In this document: positions 22,928 to 34,757 of the stretch, one piece after another
Numbering within the stretch: position 1 is the stretch's first letter
Layout of the letters: every line of letters begins with the position of its first letter
Assembly: GCA_914767715.1 (NCBI GenBank)
Contig: OU612067.1
Location: forward strand, 3,908,001-3,972,000
Source of the DNA: Membranipora membranacea
Lineage: Eukaryota; Bryozoa; Gymnolaemata; Cheilostomatida; Membraniporidae
Direction of reading: 5' to 3'
DNA: 64,000 bases
The notes under the pieces: model-generated
What the model was told of the DNA's origin: nothing
Databases searched by the model: none
What the model saw: only the letters and a program-made list of their open reading frames with translations
Program-made: the position numbers and the translations under genes

Positions 22928-24406
22928 AGTTGTCCGCACGCATACCAGATGTCTTGTCTCGTACAACATAAGGACACTTGACTTCTAAAACAATGTCATC
23001 CCCTACTAAGCCATCGGGCGAGGCACCTAAGTATGGGTGGCTACATGAAATCACAAATACTCTCTCCAGCGCATCTCCACCTTACTGAGCTGTATATAGT
23101 TTCTTGGCAGTTGCTTCATGTATCTTTCCACGGTTGGTTGCCTGAGTGCTGAACTGCTTAGGTGCTATGAGGCTTGCTAGTAGCTTGTCCACATCTCTTC
23201 TCTCGGTAGCCTTACAGATCTCACCATATCGTGATGAGCTTATGTGAGTAGTTCTGACATCATGCCATAGCTGACATGATGCCTGCTCCTTGGTGAGATC
23301 AGCAACTTCGGTGACATACTCAATCTATATAGAACATATAATATACTCAGTTGATAGACGGTGGTTCATAGGTATACAGATAGAAGGCAAATTCTTCAGA
23401 TGTGTTAGGTAGGTTAGTGACATGCCCCATCGGCAAGATTATTTTGAGAGCAATCGGGTTTAGGATTTTGGGCTATCATCATAGATTTGGCTTGGGTTTT
23501 TTTAAAGTTACTCAGGAGGGGTATATACCATATATCTCTACACTATTATACTACTTATCAAACAGATCACATAGATGTTAGTGGTCGCTGGATATTCATC
23601 GGTTGTGTGTAGTATAGTCATTTCTATGGCAATGCATTATTCGCAAGATTTGTCTGAGATGTTAGAAGACTATCGCTAACCTGAATTTCCTTGATGTAAC
23701 TCTCCTCTGCTGAGCCACAATAATCATGATCTGTCACAACCCCATAGGCATTAGCTGGCTGATATAGTTGTAGGACTGGCATATTTCCGGCATCTCCTCT
23801 ATAGTAACTTAAGAACCGTACTTCTAAAGTGTGCAGCGTATGAGGAGTTGTTACGGAACTTCTGATGTCGGGGATCGAATGTATATGGGTGTGTGGGTTT
23901 CAGTTGTGCAGCTTTCTTAGGACTTCCTCTGTATACTTTAGCCTTGTGGAACTTCATGAGCTTCTACAAACAACAACATTTGTGTTTAAAATATCGCGCC
24001 TTGTCTTTTAAATGCATAATAATAACAACCTTGTGTCAGCTTATTGTATATTGATGGGAATCAGCATTATACCTGTGACAACACTGTGAGAGCTTAATAG
24101 CACATACAAAACAATCGTACAGACCACCTAACTTTAGTGTTGCCTACCTGGGTACATGTTTGCTCGAAGTGTATCTCGCCTGATCTCCGAATACTAGATA
24201 GGCTGTAGAGTACAGTCGCCACATGTTTACAGTGTGCAGAGGGACCCTGACCTGCTCCACATTCACACTGTGCCTCTGCTATGGTCGACTGTTTGTTGAT
24301 GAGTATATCACATCGATACGTAACAGATTTCCTCATCTCGGCCCAAACCACACCATAGAAGTACATACCTTCTTCGTTCTCTGCCACTCTCACAAATCTG
24401 ATAAAC
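22928..24406 (-). pseudogene. SWIM zinc finger + YqaJ-type exonuclease gene, three exons
   Basis: Exon at 24148-24406: after acceptor TTTTAG it encodes FIRFVRVAENEEGMYFYGVV and a SWIM finger CECGAGQGPSAHCKH, ending at CAG|GTAGGC. Exon at 23681-23963 begins after TTTGTAG (KLMKFHKAKVYRGSPKKA..FDPRHQKF) and ends at CAG|GTTAGC (..GSAEESYIKEIQ). Exon at about 22928-23324 begins after TATATAG and encodes a YqaJ/lambda-exonuclease-like domain: SSSRYGEICKA, then HPYLGASPDGLV, then IVLEVKCPY, which supplies the usual D..E.K metal-binding residues. The two internal exon junctions are both phase 0, supporting one gene. Lesions: exon 2 is 283 bp (one base out of frame) and a TAA interrupts the third exon at 23082-23084. 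Such proteins degrade DNA 5'-3' in phages; in animals they are often transposon-linked (general knowledge). More 5' exons are expected but were not found. Confidence 0.72.
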
Positions 24407-24883
24407 CTAAAACAGTACAAAAAGCTATATAAGAACCATATGGGATAAGAAAATTTATAGCTAGAAGGTAAAAGTAAACATAGGGTATGGTGATGATGAT
24501 AGTGACTGAGCAATTAATGTAGTCCACCATCCCCACTTTTATTATACTCAATAATAAGCATTATTGATGAAGAGACTATAAGATTTTGGTTGAAGTTATC
24601 TCCCCTGTATAAATTCTAATTCAGTATTAGCATGACAAATTCATATTAATTTGATTGACGTTCTCCGTTTGTAAGTTAAATTCTAGTTTCAACTTCATTC
24701 CACCGAATTATTGTTTACATATTGAGTTAACTCATTACGTTTTACTTTCTCGTTGGTCACACTTCTGTTAAAAAAGGTAAATATGAGTTGCCGACTTAAC
24801 GACAGCACCAGCACCAAGTTTACAGTTTTTGAACTTACGACACCATGCCATCCTGTTCCTGTGGCACCCATGGAAAGGATAAT
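24407..24883. other. Intron or spacer between the SWIM-YqaJ gene and the gypsy remnant
   Basis: No coding support. It probably includes intron sequence upstream of the SWIM exon and the 3' region of the gypsy remnant. No LTR could be recognised. Confidence 0.35.
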
Positions 24884-27800
24884 CTATAAAAAACTTGTTC
24901 CGAACACCGTTTTGCAGAATTTGAGAATTTTAGGAAAAACCATGGTCAGCTCCTGCACTATGAGTGTCTCAAGATTGTCTGGTTTAGCTGGAGTGGACTG
25001 CTTAGTGGGTCGCCTTTTGAAACCCTCCGGTAGTTCTGGTGTCGGTGGTAGTGGTCGTGTTTCGTTTAGTGTAGGGTTGGCTTCTACACTGAGGTTCTGC
25101 TCGAAGTTGCTGTTGTTGTGTGCACCATCGTCAGTAATATTGCTGTAGTTATTGGCCATTCCAATAATTGGAGGGTGAGTAACCTTCACACAATTAATTG
25201 AGATGGGTGGGGGTAGTGTAGATTCGTTTGTTGAGTTGAAACTGGAGGAATGTATTTCCTCTGACAGTTACTAATAGTGCTGTAGTTAACTGGTGAATTG
25301 ATTCTCTGACAGTCACTAATGATATAATGAACTGCAGAAGGAGAGAGAGCGGTCTTTGAGAGTTGTAGTCCAGAGTTGTAATGGGCCCATTGAGCTGCTT
25401 GCTCCTGCTTTTGTACATTTGCTCTCAAAATCTGAGCCTGAATCTGGCTGAGATCAATGTCTCGCAATTTTGAGGGGAGCTGAGCTTGCCTTCGAGGTCT
25501 GGGTCCTTGTTCTGTAGTACTAGGGCTAGGGTCATGTAACCTGCTTTTGCTGCCGTTTTCTTGGCCCTCTGATCGGCCAGTTGGCCCATTGAGATCTCCT
25601 TGAGTTTCTGGTGGTTTTAATGTATCTAGAGCAGAATTGAGTGGGATATCTGGGTCTATTCTATCATCTGGAGTATCCTCATTTCTAACTTTTTCTCCAT
25701 CTTCTTGATTTTTCTGACTTTCCTGAATATTTTCAGGTTGTTCAGCTACTGTGTGCATCCTGTCCCTTAGATGAGGATTTTGGCCCTGTCTAGAAGGTTG
25801 TCTGACTGGCTCTTCATGAATGGGAGCCCTACCCCACTAATTATGAGTAGCAGGTATGTTCAGTTTTAGCATATCCTCATTTATCCTGATGGATTTTCCA
25901 TTTTGAACCAGTAGTTATGTACGATTTTCATAGCATCGTAGTATTTTGTGTGGGCCAAAATATTTTACTTGTAGTTTCTTACAGGCATCTTTCTTGTGTC
26001 TCTTGGCCTCTAACCACACCATATCTCCTTCTGTGAACAGTGGTTCATCCTCTGGGTCATCCTGTCGGATTGCTTGTTGTTTGGATCTTATGAAAGTTAT
26101 GAGCTAGTTTCATTCTTTCCAATAGAGATTGAGCATACTCACTTATGGGTAGTTTCTCATTTGTTTGACCAGTGATCAATGTGTCTGGGAGTTTGGGCTC
26201 CCTTCCTAACATTATTAAGTTTGGTGTTTCATCATTTTGAATGTGTGGCAGTCCTCTCATTATTCCTGGTCCCAGTCAGTGTTGGGCCTGGCTATTAGTA
26301 GACTGCGTAGTGCGTTACCTATGTCTTTATTACCTCTTTCCACTACGCCATTGCCATTGTGGATGGTAAGAGGTGGTCTTTAACTTGGTGACTCCCCAAT
26401 ATCTTATCTGGTAGTCCCAGTATATTAAGGACTCTCTGATCCAAAGCTGTAGCTACCGTTTCTGCTGTACCATCTGGTATGGGGATGGCATCTCTCCGAC
26501 GGGTGAAATGGTCAGATACCACTAGGATCATTTTGTTCCCCCTGGGTGTGGTACACATGAGACCTACCAGGTCACATGAGACTAGTCCCAGTGGTCGGCC
26601 TGAAAATAATCTTTGTCTGTTTTTGTTGGTGGGATTAGAGCTATGCTCTGCGGCTTGGCACACGTTACATGATTTGATAGCTTTCCTAATATCCCCAGTC
26701 ATACCTGGCCAGTATGCTGTCGTCTTTATACGCTTGTATGTACGGTTGATGCCTGAGTGGTGTTTGGTGTGAGTTTTCTCTATAAGTAGAGACCTAAGGT
26801 TGTATGGGCATATAGCCACCCATATTATGCGGTTATTCTGTTGCAACCTGATTTGTAGTGTGTGGTTGTCTATACGACATAGATGTTGTAGTGGAGCTAA
26901 CTTTTTGAGCTCATTGCTACCTAGATCTATGACTGCTGGTGTAAGGAGTTTGTCTTTAAGAACAGCTTCATAGAGTAATTTAATATCCGTCCACTCAGTT
27001 TGCTGAAGTTTGGGTATTTGACTTGAAATTTCGTCTGTGAAATTCATTGGCTGAGCTGTGAGATTGAGTGTGCTGTCTTCTAGCATCATCCCCCTCATCG
27101 GCTGAGCAGATGGAGATGGAGTGGCTGCTGTGAGATGGAGTGTACTGTCTTCTAATATCATCTCTATCCATGATAGGCCGCCATCTCTTGCTGTTATTCT
27201 TTCGCACTGCTTGCATTCTATACACCGGCAGAGACCGTCGGCATTGCCGTGTTTGTCGCCAGCCTGGTGTTTTAAATTGAATGAGAATTCTGACAATATT
27301 TCGATCCACCTGGCTATCTGATGAGCCGGGTCTTTTCGTTTATATAGCCATTGTAGAGATGCATGGTCTGTCCGTAGAAGGAACTCTTTACCATACAAGT
27401 ATGGTTTAAAGTGTTTGACGGAGAGTACTACTCACAGTAAATCCCTCCTTGTTGTACAGTAGTTTATCTCACTGGATGACAGCGTTTTAGAAAAGTAGGC
27501 TATGGCTTTCTCTTCGCCATCTTGAACCTGAGATAGTACCGCCCCCTCTCCTTCTCCACTAGCATCGGTGTCTAGTATGAATGGAAGGGCATGGTTCGGG
27601 TAATCCAGGACTGGAGCTTCTGTCATGAATGCTTTGAGTTGAGCAAACGCGTCACTTTCCTCCTTGTCCCATTGGAAGGGGCTCCCTTTGCGGTGAGCCT
27701 GTTGAGGGGTTTTGCCACTGATGCGTAGTTTGGGCAAAACCGTCTGTAGTAGCCTACGAATCCCAAGAAAGTGCACACTTCTGATTGACACTTCGGGATG

Positions 27801-28442
27801 GGCCATTCTTTCACTGCGTGTACTTTTGCTGGGTCTGTCTAGACGCCAGTATTACTAACAATGTGTCCCAAGAATTTTACTTGTGATTGTAAAAGTTCAC
27901 ATTTGGAAGGTTTGAGCAGTTTAGTTTAGCCTGTTTAAACTGTTCCAGTACTGTGGCTAGTCTATCTATGTGGCTGTTGAAATCGGTGGAATAAACTATG
28001 ACATCGTCGAGATATAGTAATTGAGATTTCCAGACTAATCCTTTCAGTACTTTCTCCATAAGCCTTTCAAAAGTGGCGGGTGCTGACGTCAGACCAAAGG
28101 GTAGCCTTTTTACAGACGCTGCTTTATTACTGGCGTCTTCGCTAATGGGTATTTGATAATAGCTTTGGAGCATGTCCAAAGTACTGAAGCAGGCGCTGCC
28201 GGACAGCGAGTCTAAACAATCGTCGATGCGAGGCAAAGGGAATGTGTCCTTTCTCGTGATAGCATTCAAATTCCTATAATCGACACATAGTCTCCACCCT
28301 CCAAGAGCACGACGGACTAGCACGACTGGAGCTGAGTATGGACTATCAGCTGGCTCGATAAGGTCCCTGTCCAATCAGCTTTGCACCTGCTTCTCTACCT
28401 CTTTATCTTTCTCCTGCCCCAACCTTCTAGGTGGTATTTTAA
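24884..28442 (-). pseudogene. pol: Ty3/gypsy pol remnant: RT, RNase H, integrase, C-terminal tail
   Basis: From 28442 downward: the PPRRLG pre-RT motif, RT (27877-28374; WRLCVDYRNLNAITRKDTFP, LPFGLTSAPATFERLM, YLDDVIVYS), RT/RNase H border (27432-27814), RNase H and the integrase HHCC zinc finger (26343-27398; HHSGIN, then CNVCQAAEH; first catalytic Asp in SCDLVGLM), integrase C-terminus (26057-26260), a GPY/F-like KYFGPHKIL (about 25960), then a Pro/Gln-rich tail (24884-25758). Many frameshifts and stops. It is clearly related to the intact element at 42633-50940 but diverged. Its 5' continuation is displaced by nested insertions and resumes at 30537-30593 and 34758-35060. No LTRs seen. Confidence 0.9.
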
Positions 28443-30532
28443 AGTGTTTGTAAAGGAACAGGTTTCTTGGTATCATTTTTGAGCTTGAAATCAGATTAAG
28501 ACAGCTATCACACATGCATTTGCATATCAAATTAGTCATTAGGGTTATTTGGTCTGGTAGGTTTGGGGGCTATAAGTTAACAACATTGAGTTGCCTACTC
28601 ATGCACCGCCCAGCAAGTCCAGGCGATTTGTGATGAGCCTGTTATTGGGGAAATACTGTAATATTAATGACTATTGTGGTTAGATAACAACTTTTGCAAA
28701 TAAATGACAAAGTCCTTCACAAGTCTGTCTGACTGTATGACATAAAAGTTCAAAAGAAAGTTCTATAATTTGTATACACACTATTTGATGAGTTGAGACT
28801 AATCAAAACAACCTGTTATGAGCCCATGTCAAAGAAAAGATTAGAAGAACCACTGTACATTACAATCAACGACTTTGACTTTGACGCATTCCCTGTCCGC
28901 TGTTTTTCAAGCATGAAAATGAGTGATTTTCATTTCAGACCGATGGGCTTGTTTGCTCTGTTAAAATAAGATTATAAGCAATTGATTCTTCCTGCTGACA
29001 AAGCCTTGCTTATTTCAGATTCACCCAAAAATGGCCCATGCAATGCTTTATAGTTTGTACCAAATCTTGCAATTTACCCAACACTAGCCTCCCAAATCAG
29101 ATCAATACTGATGAAATAACTCAAAAACTCGACAAATCAATTTCCTAAGTGACTGTTGTGTGCAGTGACATGTGCTCTCATAAGACCTGCTGCGCTCAGT
29201 CAGTAATATTGATAAAGGCAGAGACAGAATAAAGTATATATATACATATATAGTCTATGTTAAGATGTGCTGAGTATCTGTGATGCACACAGATGGACAA
29301 GATCTAATGAAAAAATAAAAGTTTCTCCAGGAATCCCACTGCTAACACGATTATCAATACTCCTCTTTAGGAGGCAGTCAAATTCATTTACATTTTACAT
29401 CACCCTGAAGTCCGAAACAACAGATGACAAATTTATTGAGTTTATTGAGAATTTACTTTGTGACTTGTAATTTCTAGTTTTTAAACAATGTAAACAACAC
29501 AGTTTATCCAAAAAAACCTTGAGTGTTTAAACATCAGAATATTTGCAAAAATTGTTGGAAAAGATTGTCAAAACCTCAAATCACTCAGTATTAATCATTG
29601 TATGCTTTGGATTTCAAAATCATCCTAATGCCTGAAATGTCGAGATTTACAAAGAATTTACTTTAGATTTCTGTGCGATTTGGAAATACATATTTTCAAG
29701 AAAAAACACACAATCTACCTGTGTAAATTTTGTATCTTCCATTGAAATTCTATTGAAAGCCGCTATTCATGAAGCTAATAATTGAAGCATATCACTGGTT
29801 TTCATGCGGGCCGAAGACGGAGTTTGATTGGAATGTCATAGCCACAATCTCATTTATTCATCATATTAATGTAAACAAAACCTTGAAATACTTAGCGATG
29901 TATTGATCTGCCTTCATATTGCCCATTTCTATCTCGAGCAGTACCCATGGTTAACAGAAAATGTTCTATCTGTCAAAGCACTGTGGGTTATTTCCAGTGG
30001 CCGAAATCATACAGATTTAAACTTGAGTGGTGTGACTACCTCAGAGATATTTTCCCTCTGATAATCACATGGACTCGATGTCGATTTGCTTCAAATGCCT
30101 CCTAAATGATATTCAATCTTGCTCTCACTAGAGCCGCTGTTAATCTCCCTGTAATTTTCATTCTCACTGTCGGATGAGCTAGAGCTGTAATTTTTTGCCA
30201 TGTTCGATTTAGATCGTTAGCTTTGTCATTGAATTATGAAATGTCATACACTATCCCATTTTACCAGCTAAACCACATGGGACAGATAAATAATGCCTTG
30301 TATTCACTCATTCATTCAATAGATAAATTCTGTGTTTTGATATCGCATGCAGAATATCAAAACCGCAACTCCAAAGGAAAAAAATAGTACCTTTTTAGTA
30401 CCTTCTCATCCCAACTTTGAGGGCAAATAAGTCTTAACTGGGCCACAGGCTGCTTTTGAACATAGAATAATGCTCTAAACTAGACTGAGATCTCTAGAAT
30501 GATACCAAAAAACCTGATCCTTTACAAACACT
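28443..30532. mobile_element. 2.09-kb non-autonomous TTAA-site transposon inside gypsy pol
   Basis: The left end AGTGTTTGTAAAGGAACAGG (28443) and the inverse of the right end (AGTGTTTGTAAAGGATCAGG, to 30532) form terminal inverted repeats of about 35 bp with two mismatches. TTAA is duplicated at 28439-28442 and 30533-30536. The host is a gypsy pol frame that reads on across the gap (pre-RT residues VKIPPRRLG are assembled from both sides), which confirms the borders. No ORF over about 67 codons. The TTAA duplication fits piggyBac or Kolobok; the AG start of the TIR is unlike the CCC of piggyBac. Confidence 0.85.
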
Positions 30533-30536
30533 TTAA

Positions 30537-30593
30537 CAGGTTTCGAGTTAGGTAGGAGTGGTATCTCGTGCACAGCTAGGTCAGTTTTGCCTA
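30537..30593 (-). pseudogene. Short gypsy pol island between two nested insertions
   Basis: The 57 bp encode GKTDLAVHEIPLLPNSKP, collinear with QTNLVAHSIPVEPGTRP of the intact element's pol just before its PPRRLG motif. The island is bounded left by the TTAA element and right by the TA-site element. Confidence 0.85.
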
Positions 30594-30691
30594 CCCTATA
30601 GCAGTTTAATTTAGCTAGAGTTTAATTTCGCTATCTGGACCTGGTACTAAATTTCACTAGTACTAAATGTCGCTAGAAGGCTTACTAGTGA

Positions 30692-30777
30692 AAAAAAAAT
30701 GTCCAAGCTGGGATTCGAACCCAGGGCATAAATCTTCATCTGATTGCGAGCCCTTAAAACTACCCAGTGAGACACTA
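30692..30777 (-). repeat. tRNA-derived unit (Pol III-like)
   Basis: On the minus strand a perfect T-arm (CTGGG-TTCGAAT-CCCAG) is preceded by an A-box-like GTCTCACTGGGTAG and followed by CTTGGAC and a run of nine T, the Pol III stop. The acceptor stem does not pair, so it is a tRNA pseudogene or SINE head rather than a working tRNA. Confidence 0.5.
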
Positions 30778-31577
30778 AATGATACAATGATACAAACGGA
30801 GCTACTACTATGTTATCATGTTGTTATGCTAAAGCATGATGTCGAATTGTCTCATTTGTCCCATTCTGTCTCATTTGTTTTATCTAAGAATAACAATTTT
30901 CTTTATTTATTATTCATTGATAAATCTTTAAAATATTTATTATATCAGTGTTTATATGCGTTTTTGAGAAAATACAAGCTGGAGAAAAAATAATCTTTTA
31001 TTCTCAACTAATATATTTCCTTCAGAAATTATTAAATTTGTTACCATTGGTATTGAAATGTGGAGATAGGAGCTCCTTATTTAAATCTTGTGTCCTTTCT
31101 GTGAACTATATACAAAACTTCCTCTACCTGGACCATCACTCACTACTACTGAAAAGCAGGCTTTCTGTGGAACAGGGTAAGAACATGTTGTTATGTTATT
31201 GAGAAGATTAATTCTTGGTTGTGTCAAATAAATTCTAAGTACAAGTTGATCAGTTACTAGTGAGTTAGTGGGCAAGGAGTTGGGTGTTGTCCAGGGATCA
31301 ATTCAAAAGAGTATGCCTAAGGTCAAAGTGTTCAACTTGAGGTGTTGTCTGAATTGATCAATTTCCAGTTCATGCAGACCTTATCCTAGTCTGTACCCTC
31401 AGTCCATTGTTCTACTACTACACCACCTGGAAACCAGTGAATCAACAATCGAGTCACAGTATTACTAAGTAACTCATAAATCAATTCTAGTCCACTTTCA
31501 TTGCAAAGTTGTATAGTATCTGTACATTAACACAGGTCTAGGTTGATGGCTCAAATTATTTTTTCTTTTGTTCACAG

Positions 31578-33446
31578 CTGATAATTATGCCCAACATAGG
31601 CCCCAGCGATGAGGACTGGTAGAGGAGACTTCAGGTGTATACCAAGGATTCAAAAGCTATGAAACAAGGCATGGCTCCGAAGAAGGACAATAGAAGAATC
31701 TACACCAAATATATGGCCATTGCCACACGCCCCAAACAAGGAAAGTCCGCCTTGCAGAGGAGTCTCTATTGTGAAGCAATCCACTGCAAATGTGGATACC
31801 ACGACAAAATAGTAAGTTGGTGATATACTCTCATTTTATTACTATAATGTATTGCATGACCTACCCACCTACATGGTGATAATCATTTAAAATTGCAACT
31901 TACTAGAGACTTGTACTGAACTATGTAAGAATTATGAAAAGTGTAGTATTAAGAAGTATACATTTTCCCCTTGAACTCCTGTGTCATCATAGAGTTTAAG
32001 TTAATTTGCTTGATACCACCGTTATTTTTTGTTCTACAGCAACCCTCTGTGAGCCCTTCAGCCCTTCAAGCCGCTGCGACTCGTATTCCAAGACGGGCAC
32101 AGGTAAGCATCTGGATTTGTGACTACATAATTTATATTTAATATACTGTAAACAGAAATTGCAAGTAGCATACTGTGTTACATATGAATTTATAAAACCT
32201 AAAATATCTGTGAAATAATTTGTACTAGAATTATTAAATGCTGGGTAGTCGTACAGTACATTCGCCTGATGAAGATAACTAAATCGGTCTCACTCCTCTC
32301 AATTACAACATGTCGTCTACTATTTGTGTTAATTTGATGTCTCTGTTTTCAAAACACTCCATCCGTGTCTAAAACTTTCATTTTTTCAACAACCAAAGCT
32401 TTCCGGAAATACAAAAAAATGTGCTTTAAAAATGCTCTTCCCCACCCACCTTCTCAGACCCGGATCTATTTATTACAATAATATATTTCTATTTTTATAA
32501 AACAGATGCACAGGGTGTGCCAGGATATGAAGTTATTGACTAAGTTGCTGAGCGCCTGATCAATGTGGCTGGAACAGCTTTTACCGATACACAAGTTAGG
32601 ATGATTTTGGCGTGTATCAAACGACTACACGAATCTGATATACACAAATACCACCAACTTAAGAAAACTGACTCTATTCTAGTGGGAGTGTGGTAGGGCA
32701 ACAGCTTCCTCAAGTACTGTCGAGCAGACCAAGAGGTAAGACATATCTTTTGTTCGATGCAGGATCGTCGAGTGAAATAAAGTGACTTATGCCTATTTTG
32801 TAACCTTGCACTTATCTTTGCTCATTATGCAGATGCAGATTGTCCCATAACAAAGAAGCAGGGAAAGATCATCTTAATTTGGTGCTAACACTGTTGATGA
32901 CTTTTGTAATTCTAATTACAGGATGTTTACCTGGGGAGGTGTTCAGGCCCTGAACCCTAGCTGCTGCCGCCTAACCGAAGCTTTATTCACCAAGCTCATG
33001 TTACTCCACCCTGCACCATTACAAATAGCCAAGAGGAAATTCTCTAGCCGCTTTCAGCTGGTAAACAACAAGTACAGGCTTATACGTAGTTGCTACTTTA
33101 ACAGTCAGTTGCTGTCTGACTTATTACTGTGCCTGCCGCCAACCAATCTTGCTCTCATAAATACTGGGTAAGAACTAGCATCCTGTTTCAATAGGGATAT
33201 TATGCACTAGATACTCTCCTCTCACTGATGTTACAACCTATAGAGGCGGACGTGTAAATAATCACTCAAATTTTCAAATCATAAATATGAGCAAGAGTGA
33301 TTTATCTGGTTTGATCAGCTTACCTCCCTTGGTATATCATAATTTACAATGTTTATAAGAGATCCTTTACAATTATTTGCAGGCATGACCAGACAACTAG
33401 GAAACTTTGGGGCATGGTATTGAAAAGGCACCACGCCTCATCATAG
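31578..33446 (+). pseudogene. Five-exon gene of unknown family inside the TA-site transposon
   Basis: Exons with consensus borders: 31578-31811 (TTCACAG|..|GTAAGT), 32040-32102 (CTACAG|..|GTAAGC), 32506-32735 (AACAG|..|GTAAGA), 32922-33167 (TTACAG|..|GTAAGA) and 33383-33446 (TTGCAG|.., TAG stop). Readable segments: MPNIGPSDEDW..KKDNRRIYTKYMAIA with a CKCGYH end; a Ser/Pro/Arg linker; VAERLINVAGTAFTDTQVRM..IHKYHQLKKTDSILVGVW; KRKFSSRFQLVNNKYRLIRS..NLALINTG; HDQTTRKLWGMVLKRHH. Exons 4-5 join in phase 2 within one frame. Damage: stops in exon 1 (after DEDW) and twice in exon 3, and frame slips between exons 2/3 and 3/4. By position it should be the element's own protein, but I recognise no DDE motif or DNA-binding fold. 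Confidence 0.6.
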
Positions 33447-34462
33447 CGACCGACCCTCTACCAACAGTAGCCACAACCACTGCCGCCTACTGAACCGAAA
33501 GTCCATTACCGGTAACTTTACCAGCTATAGCCGGGCTAGGAAAGCTCTCGCTACCACAAAGCAGATCCACAATCTATAAGCGTAAGAGAGCAGAGGCTGC
33601 TGGTAAGCCAACATGTCAAAGAAAACAGTTCTTATGCTCACGATAACAGTTACCTAAGACAAAAGCAACTGGGCATCGCCAACATGCTATCGTAAAAGGC
33701 AAGACATTCTGCCCTAATGAAGATGGAAGCTATGATGTATGGGCTTCTATAGTCAAATCTAGAAAGCGTGATTAACTATATACGTTTGCTTCACTTTATC
33801 ACAATCAGTATTGCTCTCAATATCAATTTTATTTGCTCTATCTAGAATTTCTTGATGCGTGATCACAAAAACTTATATTCTGATCCAAATTCAGTTTCGC
33901 TTACTTCTAGGGAAAATAATTCTTTTTTTTGACTTGCCATTCATAAATCACATCACTTATTTTTATATCAAAAATTTTGTATGCCTGAATCTCATCCTTA
34001 CCTATTCACAGTCCTGTATTTCAAGATAAGTCTGCCAAATATAGTTTTATATTTACGCTGAACTAATGTAAGCTGATTCACCCGACTAAGCCAGCAGTTG
34101 CATAGAACATTTCGTTCTTAGTTTCAAAGACTAAGCTGTATTTTCAACAAATGTCATCTGTCCATAATTCTCCTTTCAGATCATGATATGACATATTCCA
34201 CTAAACTTTAATGTCTTGAATATAAAATAGACCTTTGAGAAGCTGTTAATGATCCTGATCATACCTATCCATAGCTACACCAGAGAGGTTTACATCAAAA
34301 TCCTCAAAAATATGCAAAACAGATATGGAAGAGTTCTCTCCCCATACAACATGAGAAGACAACTCAATATAGAATTCGTAGAAAGCTTAGAAGAGAACCG
34401 AATTCTGAGTTCTGGTAGATAAATGCGTTTAAATTGATGGGAATTTAGCAGATAAGCAATTA

Positions 34463-34545
34463 TTTCTTTTCCTTTTTTTCCTCCCTTCTTTTCTTTTTCT
34501 CTCCCTTTTTCCTCTTTTTTTTCTTTTCCCCTTTTCCCCCCTCCC
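34463..34545. repeat. 83-nt pure polypyrimidine tract
   Basis: Only C and T over 83 bases on the plus strand. It creates an artefactual Lys/Glu/Gly ORF on the minus strand (34290-34580). Such tracts can form intramolecular triplexes. It lies about 210 bp inside the right end of the TA-site transposon. Confidence 0.9.
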
Positions 34546-34757
34546 ACCGAGAACATTATCCCCCTGCTTGAGCCCGACACTCAGTCCACTACACCACGCT
34601 AGCTTGCATGCTTAGATAAGGTGTATTGCTGTATGATTGTACATTGTTTATGAAACTATGGTGAGTGAGTTTAACTTAAGATACACTAAATTTCGCAACC
34701 TAGTCAACAACGCGAAAAGCGAATCCTAAATGCCGCGAAAACTAAACTCCTATAGGG

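Larger units (their letters stand above)
30594..34757 (+). mobile_element. 4.16-kb DNA transposon with TA duplication, carrying a split gene
   Basis: Ends CCCTATAGCAGTTTAATTT (30594) and the inverse of CCCTATAGGAGTTTAGTTTT (to 34757). The flanking TA is at 30592-30593 and 34758-34759. Deleting the element and one TA makes the interrupted gypsy frame read ESDIGKTD, matching DTDIGQTN of the intact copy, so the borders are secure. Subterminal regions carry repeated AATTTCGC/TTCGCGG motifs at both ends. Cargo: a tRNA-like unit (30692-30777), a five-exon gene on the plus strand (31578-33446), an 83-nt polypyrimidine tract, and a second tRNA A-box-like stretch near 34557-34610 (-). TA duplication is shared by several superfamilies; the internal gene does not resemble a Tc1/mariner transposase to me. 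Confidence 0.85.

Noticed and set aside
30692-30777. Functional tRNA gene
   Set aside because: T-arm and terminator are good, but the acceptor and D stems do not pair.
34290-34580. Lys/Glu/Gly-rich ORF on the minus strand
   Set aside because: It is only the translation of an 83-nt polypyrimidine tract; no protein-like sequence outside it.
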